Positions 8,220 through 17,676 of a stretch of DNA of 64,000 nucleotides are shown here, piece after piece. The DNA comes from Mycolicibacterium fortuitum subsp. fortuitum (GTDB taxonomy: Bacteria; Actinomycetota; Actinomycetes; Mycobacteriales; Mycobacteriaceae). The number at the start of each line of letters is the position of its first letter. Position 1 is the first letter of the stretch. Under the pieces are notes generated by a model, which did no database searches, was not told the DNA's origin, and saw only the letters and a list, made by a program, of their open reading frames with translations. The stretch spans positions 62,001 through 126,000 of the forward strand of contig NZ_AP025518.1 in the NCBI RefSeq assembly GCF_022179545.1, given 5' to 3'. A program made the translations under genes and the position numbers.

Positions 8220-10235
8220 TCAGGTGGTGGCCAGCGCCGGAGTTTCCGGCGTGGTGACGGATGGTTTGGCGAACTGTTTGGCCGCAACGACAGCCAGGGC
8301 GCTGACGACGGTGCCCGCGACCAGGGCGACCAGGAACCACAGCAGGTTGCCGATCGCGAAGAACACGAAGATACCGCCGTGTGGCGCTTTCAAAGTGACG
8401 TCGAAGGCCATGATCAGCCCGCCGGTGACGGCACCGCCGAGCATCATCGACGGGATCACCCGCAGCGGATCGGCTGCGGCGAACGGAATGGCACCTTCGG
8501 AGATGAACGATGCGCCCAATAGCCATGCAGCACGGCCATTCTCACGCTCGGGCTCGGTGAACAGCCCTGGCCGTAGCGTCGACGCCAAGGCCATCGCGAG
8601 CGGCGGCACCATGCCGGCGGCCATCACCGCGGCCATGATGCGCAGGGTGGCGGGGTCGGCGACGTTGAGGCCGGCGGTCGCGAACGCGTAGGCCGCTTTG
8701 TTGACCGGGCCGCCGAGGTCGAAGCACATCATCAGGCCGAGGATGACGCCGAGGATCACGACCGAAGTCCCGGTCATGCCGCTGAGCCAGTTGGTCAGTC
8801 CGCTGGTCAGCGCGGCCAGCGGCCGGCCGAGCAACAGGAACATCAGCAGTCCGACGATCAACGACGCGCCGAGCGGAATCACCACCACCGGCATGAGTCC
8901 CCGGAACCATTGCGGCACCTTGAAAGAGCTGATCCACTGTGCGGCGAATCCTGCTATCAAGCCGCCGACGATTCCGCCGATGAATCCGCCGCCGACGAAC
9001 ACCGCGACCGCGCCTGCGGTGAAACCCGGTGCGATGCCGGGCCGGTCGGCGATTGCGAAGGAGATGTACCCGGCCAGCGCAGGCACCAGGAACATGAAGG
9101 CCAGCCCGCCGAGGGTGAACAGCACCGCCCCGAGATACTGCGTCAGACCGCCGGGCGGCAGGTCAGCCAGCGTATTGGTGACGGCGATGTGGTGGCCGAG
9201 TGAGTTCATCCCATAGGCCAGCGGGCTCGATTGCCCTTCCGGAGGGTTGCCGATGTCGTAGCCGGCGAACAGGAAGCCCAGCGCGATGAGCAGGCCGCCG
9301 GCGGCGACGAACGGGATCATGTAGCTCACACCGGTCAGCAGGATCTGCCGAATCCGCGTGCCCCAGCCGACGTCGCCCGACGCGGCGGGAGCAGCCTCGG
9401 CGGCAGAGCCGGTCACCCGCGGGGCATTCGGATCGCCTGCCGCGCTGACGGCTTCGGCGATCATCACCGCGGGCTCATTGATGGCCCGTTTGACGCCGGA
9501 GGCCACGACAGGCTTACCTGCGAAACGCTGCTTGTCCTTCACCCCGACATCGGTGGCGAAGATGACGGCGTCGGCCGCGGCAATCGTCGCCGCGGACAGC
9601 GGCGTGCTGCCGGATGACCCCTGGGTCTCGACGGCCAATTCGACTCCGGCTTCTTCAGCGGCCTGTTTGAGCGCATCGGCAGCCATGTAGGTGTGGGCAA
9701 TGCCGGTGGGGCAGGCGGTGATCGCGACGATCGATGTCGTCTTGGCCGGCTCAGGAGCGGCAGGAGCGGCAGGAGCCGGCGCTGGGTTCACCACTTCGTC
9801 GACGAGTGTCACCACCTCATCGACGCTGCCGGCCGAGCGCAGAGAGGCCACGAAGTCCTTTCGGACGAGCGCGCGGGCCAGACTGGACAGCAGCTTCATG
9901 TGTTCGGCGCCGCCGGATTCCGGTGCGGCGATCAAGAAAACCAGGTCGGCCGGTCCGTCGGGGGCGCCGAAGTCGACCTTGGGCGACAACCGGGCGAAGC
10001 CGATGGTCGGGGTGTCGACGAAGGGCGAGCGGCAGTGCGGGATGGCGATCCCACCCGGCAGCCCGGTGGCGGACTGCGTTTCGCGGGCCATCGCGGCCCC
10101 TACGAGGCCATCGGTGTCGGTGGTGCGGTCTGCCCCGGCGAGGGCTTGGACCAGGCGGGTGATGACGGCTTCCTTGTCACCGCCGGCGTCCACATCGAGC
10201 AGGACCAGGCCCGGGGTGATGATCGGTTGAGTCAT
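8220..10235 (-). CDS. fruA: Fructose-specific PTS EIIABC permease
   Basis: The 671-residue product is a fused PTS transporter that imports fructose as fructose 1-phosphate. EIIA occupies residues ~1-150 with phospho-His at H67 (GIAIPHCRSP). An Ala/Pro linker leads to EIIB at ~165-270 with phospho-Cys C175 (ITACPTGIAHTY). EIIC occupies ~300-650 with about ten membrane helices and the VPALAGYISFAIADRPG block typical of fructose EIIC. Its start overlaps the fruK stop as ATGA, so the two are translationally coupled. Domain order A-B-C differs from the enteric fructose system, where EIIA is on a separate protein. Confidence 0.95.
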   Translation of the reverse strand: MTQPIITPGLVLLDVDAGGDKEAVITRLVQALAGADRTTDTDGLVGAAMARETQSATGLPGGIAIPHCRSPFVDTPTIGFARLSPKVDFGAPDGPADLVFLIAAPESGGAEHMKLLSSLARALVRKDFVASLRSAGSVDEVVTLVDEVVNPAPAPAAPAAPEPAKTTSIVAITACPTGIAHTYMAADALKQAAEEAGVELAVETQGSSGSTPLSAATIAAADAVIFATDVGVKDKQRFAGKPVVASGVKRAINEPAVMIAEAVSAAGDPNAPRVTGSAAEAAPAASGDVGWGTRIRQILLTGVSYMIPFVAAGGLLIALGFLFAGYDIGNPPEGQSSPLAYGMNSLGHHIAVTNTLADLPPGGLTQYLGAVLFTLGGLAFMFLVPALAGYISFAIADRPGIAPGFTAGAVAVFVGGGFIGGIVGGLIAGFAAQWISSFKVPQWFRGLMPVVVIPLGASLIVGLLMFLLLGRPLAALTSGLTNWLSGMTGTSVVILGVILGLMMCFDLGGPVNKAAYAFATAGLNVADPATLRIMAAVMAAGMVPPLAMALASTLRPGLFTEPERENGRAAWLLGASFISEGAIPFAAADPLRVIPSMMLGGAVTGGLIMAFDVTLKAPHGGIFVFFAIGNLLWFLVALVAGTVVSALAVVAAKQFAKPSVTTPETPALATT

Positions 10236-11200
10236 AGCGACACCTTCATGGGGTGGGTACGCACAGCGTCGAGGTCGACGTGTGCGGGTGTGGGCAGGGC
10301 CGATCCGGGCAGGGCCGCAGCGGCACTGCCGTAGGCGACGGCCATCTGCAGCCGTTGTGGGGCGTCGGCACCGGTGACGGCGGCGCGCAGGTAACCCGCC
10401 AGTGAGGCGTCGCCCGCACCGACGGTGCTGCGCGGGACGATCGGCGGGGGCGTGGCTGCCCAGGCGCCTGCACCGTCCACCAGGACCGCGCCGGCGGCGC
10501 CCAACGTGGCCAGTACCGCACCGACGCCGCGTGCGACGAGAGCAGATGCGGCGGTCACGACTGCTGACATGTCGCCTTGGGCTGCAGCGCTTTCCAGCTC
10601 GACAACAGAGGCGCCGGCGAGGTCCGCGAGCTCCTCGGCGTTGGGCTTGATCAGGTCGGGTGCGGCCACGTCGAACCCCGAGGACAGCGCGGCCAACGGT
10701 GCTTCGGAGGTGTCTACGGCCACTCGGCAGTCAAGCGGCGCCAGCAGGGAGACGATCTCGGCATACCAGCCGGCCGGAATCCCGGGCGGCAACGAGCCGG
10801 ACAACACCACCCAGGACGCACCTTGGGCCTTGGCCAGCACGCAGCGGGTGAGCGCGGACAGCGCGTCGCCGTCCACAACGGCACCGCGCTCGTTGAGTTT
10901 GGTTGTGGTGCCGTCGGATTCGGTGATCGCGAGATTGGTGCGCACCGGTTCTGAGATGGGAACGCCGAAAAAAGGGACGGCGAGCCCTCGCAGCGCGCTC
11001 ACAAAGGGGTCGGAATCGGCGGCGGGCAGCACCGCCTCGGCGGCGACCCCGGCGAGCGTCAAGGCGCGGGCCACGTTGATACCCTTGCCGCCCGGTTCGA
11101 CCGTGACGGAGTCGACGCGTTGCACCGCGCCGCGCATCAACGGCGATCCCAAGGTGACAGTGCGGTCGAGGCTCGGATTGGGAGTGACGGTGATGATCAT
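10232..11200 (-). CDS. fruK: 1-phosphofructokinase
   Basis: The 322-residue PfkB-family sugar kinase converts fructose 1-phosphate to fructose 1,6-bisphosphate. Seen are the N-terminal TPNPSLDRTV, the substrate glycines GGKGINVARAL near residues 38-48, and the C-terminal catalytic signature TVGAGDASLAGYL with the GAGD aspartate base. The first of these is typical of FruK/LacC-type kinases. Overlaps of 4 bp with both the regulator upstream and fruA downstream show a tight operon. Confidence 0.95.
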   Translation of the reverse strand: MIITVTPNPSLDRTVTLGSPLMRGAVQRVDSVTVEPGGKGINVARALTLAGVAAEAVLPAADSDPFVSALRGLAVPFFGVPISEPVRTNLAITESDGTTTKLNERGAVVDGDALSALTRCVLAKAQGASWVVLSGSLPPGIPAGWYAEIVSLLAPLDCRVAVDTSEAPLAALSSGFDVAAPDLIKPNAEELADLAGASVVELESAAAQGDMSAVVTAASALVARGVGAVLATLGAAGAVLVDGAGAWAATPPPIVPRSTVGAGDASLAGYLRAAVTGADAPQRLQMAVAYGSAAAALPGSALPTPAHVDLDAVRTHPMKVSL

Positions 11201-11964
11201 GCGGTCACGACCTCTACCCCGTGCCCGGCGAGCGTTGCGCGGTCGGTATCGGTGATCTCGTCGTCGGTGATCAGGGTGTCGACGCTGTCGATGGGGGCGA
11301 AGCTGACGAAGTCCTCTTGGCCCACCTTCGATGAGTCCGCGACGACCACGACGTAGTTCGCGGCCTGCACCATGGCCCGCTTGACGGCGGCTTCCTCGCT
11401 GTCCGGCGTCGACAGTCCGTGCCGGACGCTGATCGCGTTGGTGCCGATGAAGGCGATGTCCACTCGCAAGGTTTCCAGCACGCGCAACACCTGCTCGCCG
11501 ACCGCGGCCTGGGTCAGGCCTCGGACCCGTCCTCCGAGTAGTTGGAGGGTGACGGTGGGCATGGGAGCGAGGAGTCCGGCGATGGGCACCGAGTTGGTCA
11601 CCACGGTGAGCTCCCGGTCCGTCGGTACCTGCGCGGCGACTCGGGCGGTGGTCGTCCCGGCGTCGAGCAGCACGCTGGCGCCGCTGAGCGGGAAGAAGTC
11701 GATGGCGGCCGCAGCGATCGCGTCTTTCTGCTCGGCCCGGGTGGTGTCGCGTTCGCCGACGCCGGCCTCGACGAGGTGCAGGGTCCGGGCCGGGACCGCG
11801 CCGCCGTGCACGCGGCGCACGACGCCGGCCTTGTCGAGGACCGCGAGATCGCGGCGGACGGTCTCGGTGGTGACGTTGTAGGCCTGCGCCAGTTCCGCGA
11901 CGGAGGCGCGGCCCTTGCTGATGACCAGCGCGGCGATGGCCTGCTGGCGCTCCTCGGCGTACAT
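11197..11964 (-). CDS. DeoR-family regulator of the fructose operon
   Basis: The 255-residue product starts MYAEERQQAIAALVISKGRA, the usual DeoR opening, with a winged helix to residue ~58 (NVTTETVRRDLAVLDKAGVV) and a C-terminal phosphosugar sensor of the DeoRC type (ASVLLDAGTTTARVAAQ, VVTNS, SVRHGLSTPDSEEAAVKRAM). It is the first gene of the fru operon and overlaps fruK by 4 bp. It most likely responds to a fructose phosphate and acts on the 102-bp region shared with ptsI, where a palindrome lies. Confidence 0.92.
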   Translation of the reverse strand: MYAEERQQAIAALVISKGRASVAELAQAYNVTTETVRRDLAVLDKAGVVRRVHGGAVPARTLHLVEAGVGERDTTRAEQKDAIAAAAIDFFPLSGASVLLDAGTTTARVAAQVPTDRELTVVTNSVPIAGLLAPMPTVTLQLLGGRVRGLTQAAVGEQVLRVLETLRVDIAFIGTNAISVRHGLSTPDSEEAAVKRAMVQAANYVVVVADSSKVGQEDFVSFAPIDSVDTLITDDEITDTDRATLAGHGVEVVTA

Positions 11965-12031
11965 GACCCTCCGTTTGTGTGGGTTAGAGCGCGATCGAAT
12001 GTTGATATGTGTTGTTTTACGCTTGATCGTG

Positions 12032-12043
12032 TTGACTTGTCAA
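12032..12043. promoter_or_regulatory. Palindrome TTGAC-TT-GTCAA, probable operator for fru/ptsI
   Basis: A perfect 5+5 bp inverted repeat lies in the divergent region between the DeoR gene and ptsI. Further TGTTGA-like half sites lie just upstream, around 11999-12015. DeoR regulators use repeated sites of this sort, so control of both operons from here is likely. Binding has not been shown. Confidence 0.5.
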
Positions 12044-12066
12044 TGGATTCTTGTAACCTGGCTCAC

Positions 12067-13749
12067 ATGAGCTCTACATCTTCGGTGGCATCACCCACTG
12101 TTCTGCGCGGGGTGCCGGTGGTCCCGGGTGTGCAGTACGCACCGGTGGTCCGGGCGGCCCGCCTTCCCGAGGTTCCGGTGCCGGGCGCCGATATCGACGA
12201 GGCCGACCGGCAGGCCGAGGCGGGACGGTTCGCCGCCGCGGCGACGGCCGTCGCCAGCCGGTTGCGGGACCGTGCCGCGCACGCCACGGGTGCGGCATCG
12301 GAAGTGCTCGCCGCGACCGCGACGCTCGCGCAGGACCGGGCTTGGCTGGGGGCGGCGGAGAAGCGGATCGCGGCCGGAGCTTCGGCGGTCCGTGCCACGG
12401 CGGAGGCTGTCGACCAGTTCGTGGAACTGTTCACGCAGCTCGGTGGGCTGATGGCCGAACGTGTCACCGACCTACGGGATATCCGCGATCGCGTCATTGC
12501 CGAGTTGTCCGGGCTGCCGGAGCCCGGTGTGCCACTGCCGGATGTCCCGTCGATCCTGTGTGCCGAAGATCTGGCGCCCGCCGATACCGCCGGCCTCGAC
12601 CCACGGCTGGTGGTCGGGTTGGCCACCACGTTGGGCGGTCCCACCAGCCACACTGCGATCATCGCCCGTCAACTGGGAATTCCGTGCGTGGTGGCGATCA
12701 GCGGACTCGATGCCGTCGCTGCGGGCGTCATGGTCTTGCTCGACGGCGCCGCGGGCACGCTGACGGTCGATCCCGACGCATCGCAGGCCGCTGCCTCGGT
12801 GGCCGCCGCGCAACGGGAGGCCCTGGCGGCCCGGCAATGGACCGGACCCGGCGCCACCGCGGACGGTCACACCGTCCCGATCCTCGCCAACGTGCAGGAC
12901 GGTGCGGCCGCCCGCGCCGCCCGGGAAACTTTCGCCGAGGGCGTCGGACTGTTCCGCACCGAGCTGTGCTTCCTCAACAGGGACACCGAACCGAACGTCG
13001 ACGAGCAGGCAAAGATCTACGGTGAGGTGCTCGAGGCGTTCGCCGGCCACAAGGTCGTCGTCCGCACCCTCGACGCGGGCTCGGACAAACCCTTGAAGTT
13101 CGCCGGCCACCCGGAAGAGGCCAATCCCGCGCTCGGTGTGCGCGGCATCCGCGTCGCCCAAGGTAATCCAGGATTGCTGGACCGTCAGCTCACCGCCGTT
13201 GCCGCCGCAGCCGGGCAGACCGGCAATCGCCCGTGGGTGATGGCGCCGATGATCGCGACCGCGGCTGAAGCGAAAAGCTTTGCCGATCAGGCGCGTTCGC
13301 ACGGGCTCACGCCCGGCGTGATGATCGAGGTGCCTGCCGCGGCATTGTTGGCCGACAAGATTCTCCAGCATGTCGACTTCCTGTCGATCGGCACCAACGA
13401 CCTCGCCCAGTACACGATGGCCGCCGATCGGATGTCGGCCGACCTGGCCGTGCTCACCGATCCGTGGCAGCCGGCGGTGCTGGCCCTGGTGGCGATGGCG
13501 GCCCGTGCCGGGGCGGCGGCGGGCAAGCCCGTCGGGGTGTGCGGTGAAGCCGCGGCCGATCCGCTGTTGGCCGCAGTGCTGGTCGGGTTGGAGGTGACGT
13601 CCTTGTCGATGGCTCCGGCCGCGATCTCCGCGGTGGGCGCGAAGCTCGCGCAGGTGACGCGCCGGCAGTGCCGTGCTGCGGCAGAGGCGGTGCTCGACAC
13701 CGCGACAGCTGCCGAGGCCCGTGCGGTGGCGCTGGCTGCGTTGTCGTGA
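12067..13749 (+). CDS. ptsI: PTS enzyme I (phosphoenolpyruvate-protein phosphotransferase)
   Basis: This 560-residue enzyme I takes phosphate from PEP and gives it to HPr. Seen are the swivelling domain with phospho-His near residue 195 (GGPTSHTAIIARQLGIPCVV), and the PEP-binding TIM barrel with EGVGLFRTELCF, NPALGVRGIR and the C-terminal DFLSIGTNDLAQYTMAADR and GVCGEAA blocks. ATG 12067 gives the usual family length; the frame is open further upstream but overlaps the regulatory region. It is transcribed divergently from the fru operon, so all general and fructose-specific PTS parts lie together. Confidence 0.95.
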   Translation: MSSTSSVASPTVLRGVPVVPGVQYAPVVRAARLPEVPVPGADIDEADRQAEAGRFAAAATAVASRLRDRAAHATGAASEVLAATATLAQDRAWLGAAEKRIAAGASAVRATAEAVDQFVELFTQLGGLMAERVTDLRDIRDRVIAELSGLPEPGVPLPDVPSILCAEDLAPADTAGLDPRLVVGLATTLGGPTSHTAIIARQLGIPCVVAISGLDAVAAGVMVLLDGAAGTLTVDPDASQAAASVAAAQREALAARQWTGPGATADGHTVPILANVQDGAAARAARETFAEGVGLFRTELCFLNRDTEPNVDEQAKIYGEVLEAFAGHKVVVRTLDAGSDKPLKFAGHPEEANPALGVRGIRVAQGNPGLLDRQLTAVAAAAGQTGNRPWVMAPMIATAAEAKSFADQARSHGLTPGVMIEVPAAALLADKILQHVDFLSIGTNDLAQYTMAADRMSADLAVLTDPWQPAVLALVAMAARAGAAAGKPVGVCGEAAADPLLAAVLVGLEVTSLSMAPAAISAVGAKLAQVTRRQCRAAAEAVLDTATAAEARAVALAALS

Positions 13750-13764
13750 CACAGAGCCCGGGGA

Positions 13765-13788
13765 ATAATCGGACCGTAGTCCGGTTAT
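13765..13788. terminator. Hairpin after ptsI
   Basis: ATAATCGGAC pairs with GTCCGGTTAT (one G-T wobble) around a CGTA loop, 15 bp after the ptsI stop and 33 bp before the next start. It may end ptsI transcription. Confidence 0.45.
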
Positions 13789-13821
13789 AGCTGGCATAAG
13801 ACTACGAACAGGAGGTAGGAG

Positions 13822-14796
13822 ATGCCAGCCATCACCGCAGACACCTTGACCCTGCCCCGTATCGCGGCAGCCCAGGCGTCTGACACCGAACGCCCGGTCC
13901 GCTCGATCACCACCGGACCGCGCGGATACGAGGGCGAGGGGTTCCCCGTCGTCCGCGCCTTCGCCGGCGTGAGCGCCGCAGACCTCGACCCGTTCGTCCA
14001 CATGGACCAGATGGGTGAGGTGGAATACCAGCCCGGAGAACCGCGGGGCACCGATTGGCACCCGCACCGCGGCTTCGAAACCGTCACCTACATGATCGAC
14101 GGCCGGTTCGCCCACCAGGATTCCCACGGCGGCGGCGGACTGATCACCGACGGTGCCACCCAGTGGATGACCGCGGGATCCGGCATTCTGCACATCGAAA
14201 CGCCGCCGGCCGAGTTGGTCGAGAGCGGTGGCACGTTCCACGGCATCCAGCTGTGGGTCAACCTGCCGAAGAAGGACAAGTTCGCGACGCCGCGCTACCA
14301 GGCCATCGAAGGTCCCGACGCCAAGCTGCTGTCCTCTCAGGATGGTGGGGCGTTGGTCCGCATCATCGCCGGTGAGATCGACGGGGCCCAGGGTCCGGGC
14401 AACACGCACACCCCGATCACCTTGGCGCACGCCACGATCGAGCCGGGTGCGCAGCTCAACCTGCCGTGGAACCGTGACTTCAACTCGTTGGTGTACGTAC
14501 TGAGCGGGCGCGGCAGCGTCGGGCCCGTCGGGCACCCGATCCATCAGGGCCAACTGGCCGTACTCGGCCCGGGCGACAGGATCACGGTGTCGGCCGAGGG
14601 AACTCAGGATTCACACCGGCCCGCCATGGAGGTTCTGCTACTGGGCGGCCGGCCGATCCGGGAGCCGGTCTTCCACTACGGTCCGTTCGTGATGAACTCC
14701 AAGTCCGAGCTCATCCAGGCGCTGGAGGATTACCAGGCGGGCAAGTTCGGCCAGATCCCGCCGAATGCGCTGATGCCGCACCGGCCCCTGAACTGA
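13822..14796 (+). CDS. Pirin family protein
   Basis: The 324-residue product is a bicupin. The N-terminal pirin domain has the metal-binding pattern DWHPHRGFETVTYMIDG with a later histidine in SGILHIETP, and the C-terminal pirin_C domain runs from about residue 205. AGGAGG precedes the ATG. Pirins are iron-binding cupins; several bacterial members oxidise quercetin or bind metabolic enzymes, but the substrate cannot be read from sequence. It ends 4 bp before the convergent FUSC gene. Confidence 0.9.
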   Translation: MPAITADTLTLPRIAAAQASDTERPVRSITTGPRGYEGEGFPVVRAFAGVSAADLDPFVHMDQMGEVEYQPGEPRGTDWHPHRGFETVTYMIDGRFAHQDSHGGGGLITDGATQWMTAGSGILHIETPPAELVESGGTFHGIQLWVNLPKKDKFATPRYQAIEGPDAKLLSSQDGGALVRIIAGEIDGAQGPGNTHTPITLAHATIEPGAQLNLPWNRDFNSLVYVLSGRGSVGPVGHPIHQGQLAVLGPGDRITVSAEGTQDSHRPAMEVLLLGGRPIREPVFHYGPFVMNSKSELIQALEDYQAGKFGQIPPNALMPHRPLN

Positions 14797-14800
14797 CCGA

Positions 14801-16957
14801 CTAGCCCACCGACTCGGCGGGCTGCGGGTACAGCAACTCCAGCTCGCCGAGATGCGCTGCAGCCGTCACCAGCGGCAAGGCCGCCGAGACCGCCAGATCG
14901 GTTCCGGTGGCCTCGGCGCGTAACGACACCACGAAACTCTCGCCGATCGGCACCAGTTCCGATGTGGTGTCTGCGCCGGTGAGCCGGGCGCAGATCGCCG
15001 CGGCGTGCTCCTCGATCACCGAGCGGGTCTGCGGATAGACGCCCAGCGGCGGGGGTACTACGTCGGCGATCAGCTCTGCTACCGCCCGTACCCGGATTAC
15101 CCGGTTGGCCGCCCGCACCGCCGGGGCGCGCTGGTCGGTGGGCCCGCCGGTTTCCGAAAGATACTGGCGGACAGCGTCATCCAATGTCCGCGTGGCGGTA
15201 AGGGTGTCATGCGCGAGCGCGATCACGCGATCGGTGGCCGCCTCGGAGGCGCCACGTGTCACCCGCAGTACGGCGGCATCGAGGAACTGCGCGCCCACGG
15301 CCCGGGCCTGATCGATCGCCTTGGATACCGAGGCCGTCGCTCCCCGCGGCCACAACAGCACCGACGCCACGATCCCCACGAGTGCGCCCACCACGACGTC
15401 TTCCACCCGGACCAGTCCCACGCGCCAGCCTGTCGGTGCTATCAGGTTGAAGTTGATCAGCACCATCATCGTGAACGCCGCCTGCCCGGCGATGAACGAT
15501 CCGACCTTGGGCACATAGGCCGACCCGAATGCCACCAGCGGCAACAAGATCCACATCACCACCGGGTCCACCCCGACGAACTCGATGAGCACCGCGCCGA
15601 GGATGAAGCCGATCGTCGTGCCGGCCACCGCCCGAAGCACCCGCGTCCCGGTGTCCAGCGCACTGCTGCGCAGCACCGACATCACACCCAGCACCACCCA
15701 GAACCCATGCTGCACAGGAAACAGGTGGGTGACGGCCACCGCCAGGGCCAAACCCAGCCCGGTGCGCAGGCTGTTGCGCAGCACCACCGCGCGGGAGGCG
15801 ACCAGGCCGCGGGTGATGGCGGCGACTGCGACGGTCTCGGGCATCACCCAATCCGCAGCTCCGGTTTCGGGTAGCCGCCGCCCCAGCACCCGCGCCCATA
15901 CCGGGCGTGCGTCGGCCAGCGCCGCATTGCCGATCACGCGTCCGGTCACTGCGATGGTTGCCGAGATGGTGCGCCGGTTCAGCAGGACGCCGCCGACCTT
16001 GGCGGCGGATGCGTCGTCGGCCATGCTCAGGATCTGGGTGATGTCCTCGCGGTAACTGCTCTGGGCTACGCTGCGCTGCTCGGCGAGAGCCGCGCGCAGA
16101 TCGGCTTCGCGGGCGGCACGCTCGGCGCGATCATGAATCTTCAGCAGGGCGGCGCTGTCGCGCAGCACCCGCACCGTGGGCTCGCGCGTGGCACCCAGCA
16201 GTTCGCCCGTCTGGTCGGTGACCTGGTCGCAGATCCAGCCCAGATCGTCGACGACGCGCACCAGCGCGCGGCTACCTGCGCTGAGGGCGACAGGCCGGTA
16301 GTCGGCGCCGAGGAAGCTGGCGTACAGCGCATTCATCGCGCGGGTGACGTCGCGGTCCGAGGCCTGGCCCTCCAGCCGGTCGGCCAACAGCCGGCACACC
16401 TGCGCGGCGTTGCGGCGCAGCTCATCGTGGTGGCGGGGCGCGAACAGGAACAGCGCGGCAGGCACGCACACCACCAGCGCGATCAGCCAGCCCAGCAGCC
16501 GGTCGGGAATCGGGCCGACGGGCGTGCACAGGGGCAGCACGAACAGCAGCAGGGTGGCGCGTTGTCCGGCGGCGATGATCTCGCTGAGCACCCCCGAGAA
16601 GGTCACCACCAGTCCGACCACGAACATCGCCGCCACGCTCGGCCACGGGTACGGGGCCAGGACCGTGCCCAGCACGATCAGTATGAACCCGTTGAGGGCC
16701 AGACCGCCGTAGGCCAGGGCGCGGGCCGGCCGGTTGCCCGGGAAGTCGGCCGTGATGAGAAGCGAGACCGCTCCGAAGATTGCGAACAGCGGAGTCTGGG
16801 AGTCGCCGCCGACGGCGAAGCCGAGGGCGGCCGCGATGGGTAGGACGATGGCGGCCCGCACGGCACGGCGCAGCGCGTCGTAATCGGGGTCCCGGTCATG
16901 TAGCCGGTCGCGGAGTCGCTCTGCAGTCCCACGCCAGATCTCGGCCGGGGTCAGCAT
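14801..16957 (-). CDS. FUSC-family membrane protein (aromatic acid exporter type)
   Basis: The 718-residue product has two membrane blocks separated by a soluble part: four to six helices at ~30-185 (AIVLPIAAALGFAVGGDS, AIFGAVSLLITADFPGNRPA) and a second set at ~400-545 (GFWVVLGVMSVLRSSALDTG, the FUSC signature). This is the FUSC/YccS/AaeB-like exporter family, which moves aromatic acids or related small molecules outward. ATG 16957 is chosen because it follows the stop of the upstream TetR gene by 11 bp; longer starts would overlap that gene. The substrate is unknown; the paired TetR probably controls it. Confidence 0.85.
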   Translation of the reverse strand: MLTPAEIWRGTAERLRDRLHDRDPDYDALRRAVRAAIVLPIAAALGFAVGGDSQTPLFAIFGAVSLLITADFPGNRPARALAYGGLALNGFILIVLGTVLAPYPWPSVAAMFVVGLVVTFSGVLSEIIAAGQRATLLLFVLPLCTPVGPIPDRLLGWLIALVVCVPAALFLFAPRHHDELRRNAAQVCRLLADRLEGQASDRDVTRAMNALYASFLGADYRPVALSAGSRALVRVVDDLGWICDQVTDQTGELLGATREPTVRVLRDSAALLKIHDRAERAAREADLRAALAEQRSVAQSSYREDITQILSMADDASAAKVGGVLLNRRTISATIAVTGRVIGNAALADARPVWARVLGRRLPETGAADWVMPETVAVAAITRGLVASRAVVLRNSLRTGLGLALAVAVTHLFPVQHGFWVVLGVMSVLRSSALDTGTRVLRAVAGTTIGFILGAVLIEFVGVDPVVMWILLPLVAFGSAYVPKVGSFIAGQAAFTMMVLINFNLIAPTGWRVGLVRVEDVVVGALVGIVASVLLWPRGATASVSKAIDQARAVGAQFLDAAVLRVTRGASEAATDRVIALAHDTLTATRTLDDAVRQYLSETGGPTDQRAPAVRAANRVIRVRAVAELIADVVPPPLGVYPQTRSVIEEHAAAICARLTGADTTSELVPIGESFVVSLRAEATGTDLAVSAALPLVTAAAHLGELELLYPQPAESVG

Positions 16958-16968
16958 GATCGCCGATG

Positions 16969-17544
16969 TTAGACCGGTTGGTCCGATCCCGGTGGGGGAG
17001 TGAACCGGCCCGTTTCGAGCGCGTCGCGCATCTGGCCGGTGATCCACTCCAAGGTCTCGGGGTCGCGGGGCAACGTCGTCTGCTCGTAACCGACGACCAG
17101 ATACAAACTCCACGCCGCGAAATACCGGGCGTTGCGTTCGTCGCCGATGATCTCGTAGGCGGACTCGAAGATGATGTCGAAACGCAGTTGGTCCACGACC
17201 GCCTGCACCTCGTATACGTAGGGATCGAGTGAGCTCCATACCCGGATGGCTGCCTCTGCCCCATGGGGCAGGGCCAGCGCTTCACCGATCAGGGACTCGA
17301 TGCGGTGATGCGGATCCGTATCGGCGCGGATAGCTTCGACCACCCGCAGAGTGCGCGCCTCACGCCAGTGCGCGATCAACTCCTTCGTGTAGGACGCCCA
17401 GTTGGGGAAGTAGTGATAGAACGACCCGGTGGTGACCCCCAGGCGGTTGCACACCTCGGCCAGTTTCAGCCCGCCGTACCCGAGATCGGACAACACATCC
17501 AGACCGGTTTCGAAGTACGCCTCCCGCGTGACAACCCCCGCCAT
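16969..17544 (-). CDS. TetR-family regulator paired with FUSC exporter
   Basis: The 191-residue product begins with a TetR helix-turn-helix (YGGLKLAEVCNRLGVTTGSFYHYFPNW, seen at about residues 20-46) and a helical ligand domain. The start at ATG 17544 (MAGVVTREAYFETG) gives the normal length before the HTH; GTG/ATG codons further upstream add an unlikely basic extension. It is followed by the FUSC gene after 11 bp, so the pair is likely one transcript with the regulator acting on its own promoter. Confidence 0.88.
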   Translation of the reverse strand: MAGVVTREAYFETGLDVLSDLGYGGLKLAEVCNRLGVTTGSFYHYFPNWASYTKELIAHWREARTLRVVEAIRADTDPHHRIESLIGEALALPHGAEAAIRVWSSLDPYVYEVQAVVDQLRFDIIFESAYEIIGDERNARYFAAWSLYLVVGYEQTTLPRDPETLEWITGQMRDALETGRFTPPPGSDQPV

Positions 17545-17604
17545 GGGGCACCACGCTAGTTCGTCGCCGGTTTTCGGACGCGGTGGGGCTTTGCTGGTCA
17601 GCCG

Positions 17605-17625
17605 CATATATCGCGCGCAAATATG
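17605..17625. promoter_or_regulatory. CATAT-N11-ATATG inverted repeat between two TetR genes
   Basis: An imperfect AT-rich palindrome with a GC-rich centre lies in the 132-bp gap between the divergent TetR genes. It could be an operator for either one. Only the symmetry supports this. Confidence 0.3.
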
Positions 17626-17676
17626 ACGAGGTCCTGCCGCTCAGGTGACGTGTGGCACAATTTGTGTGTGGCCCAC

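Noticed and set aside
8188..8526. Longer HPr with N-terminal extension
   Set aside because: The extension runs antisense-like through the fruA end in another frame, with Arg/His-rich content; ATG 8187 has a good ribosome site and family length.
12472..14553. 693-codon open frame on the minus strand across ptsI and pirin
   Set aside because: It is antisense to two certain genes; the product is Arg/Gly/His-rich without family blocks, as expected from high third-position GC.
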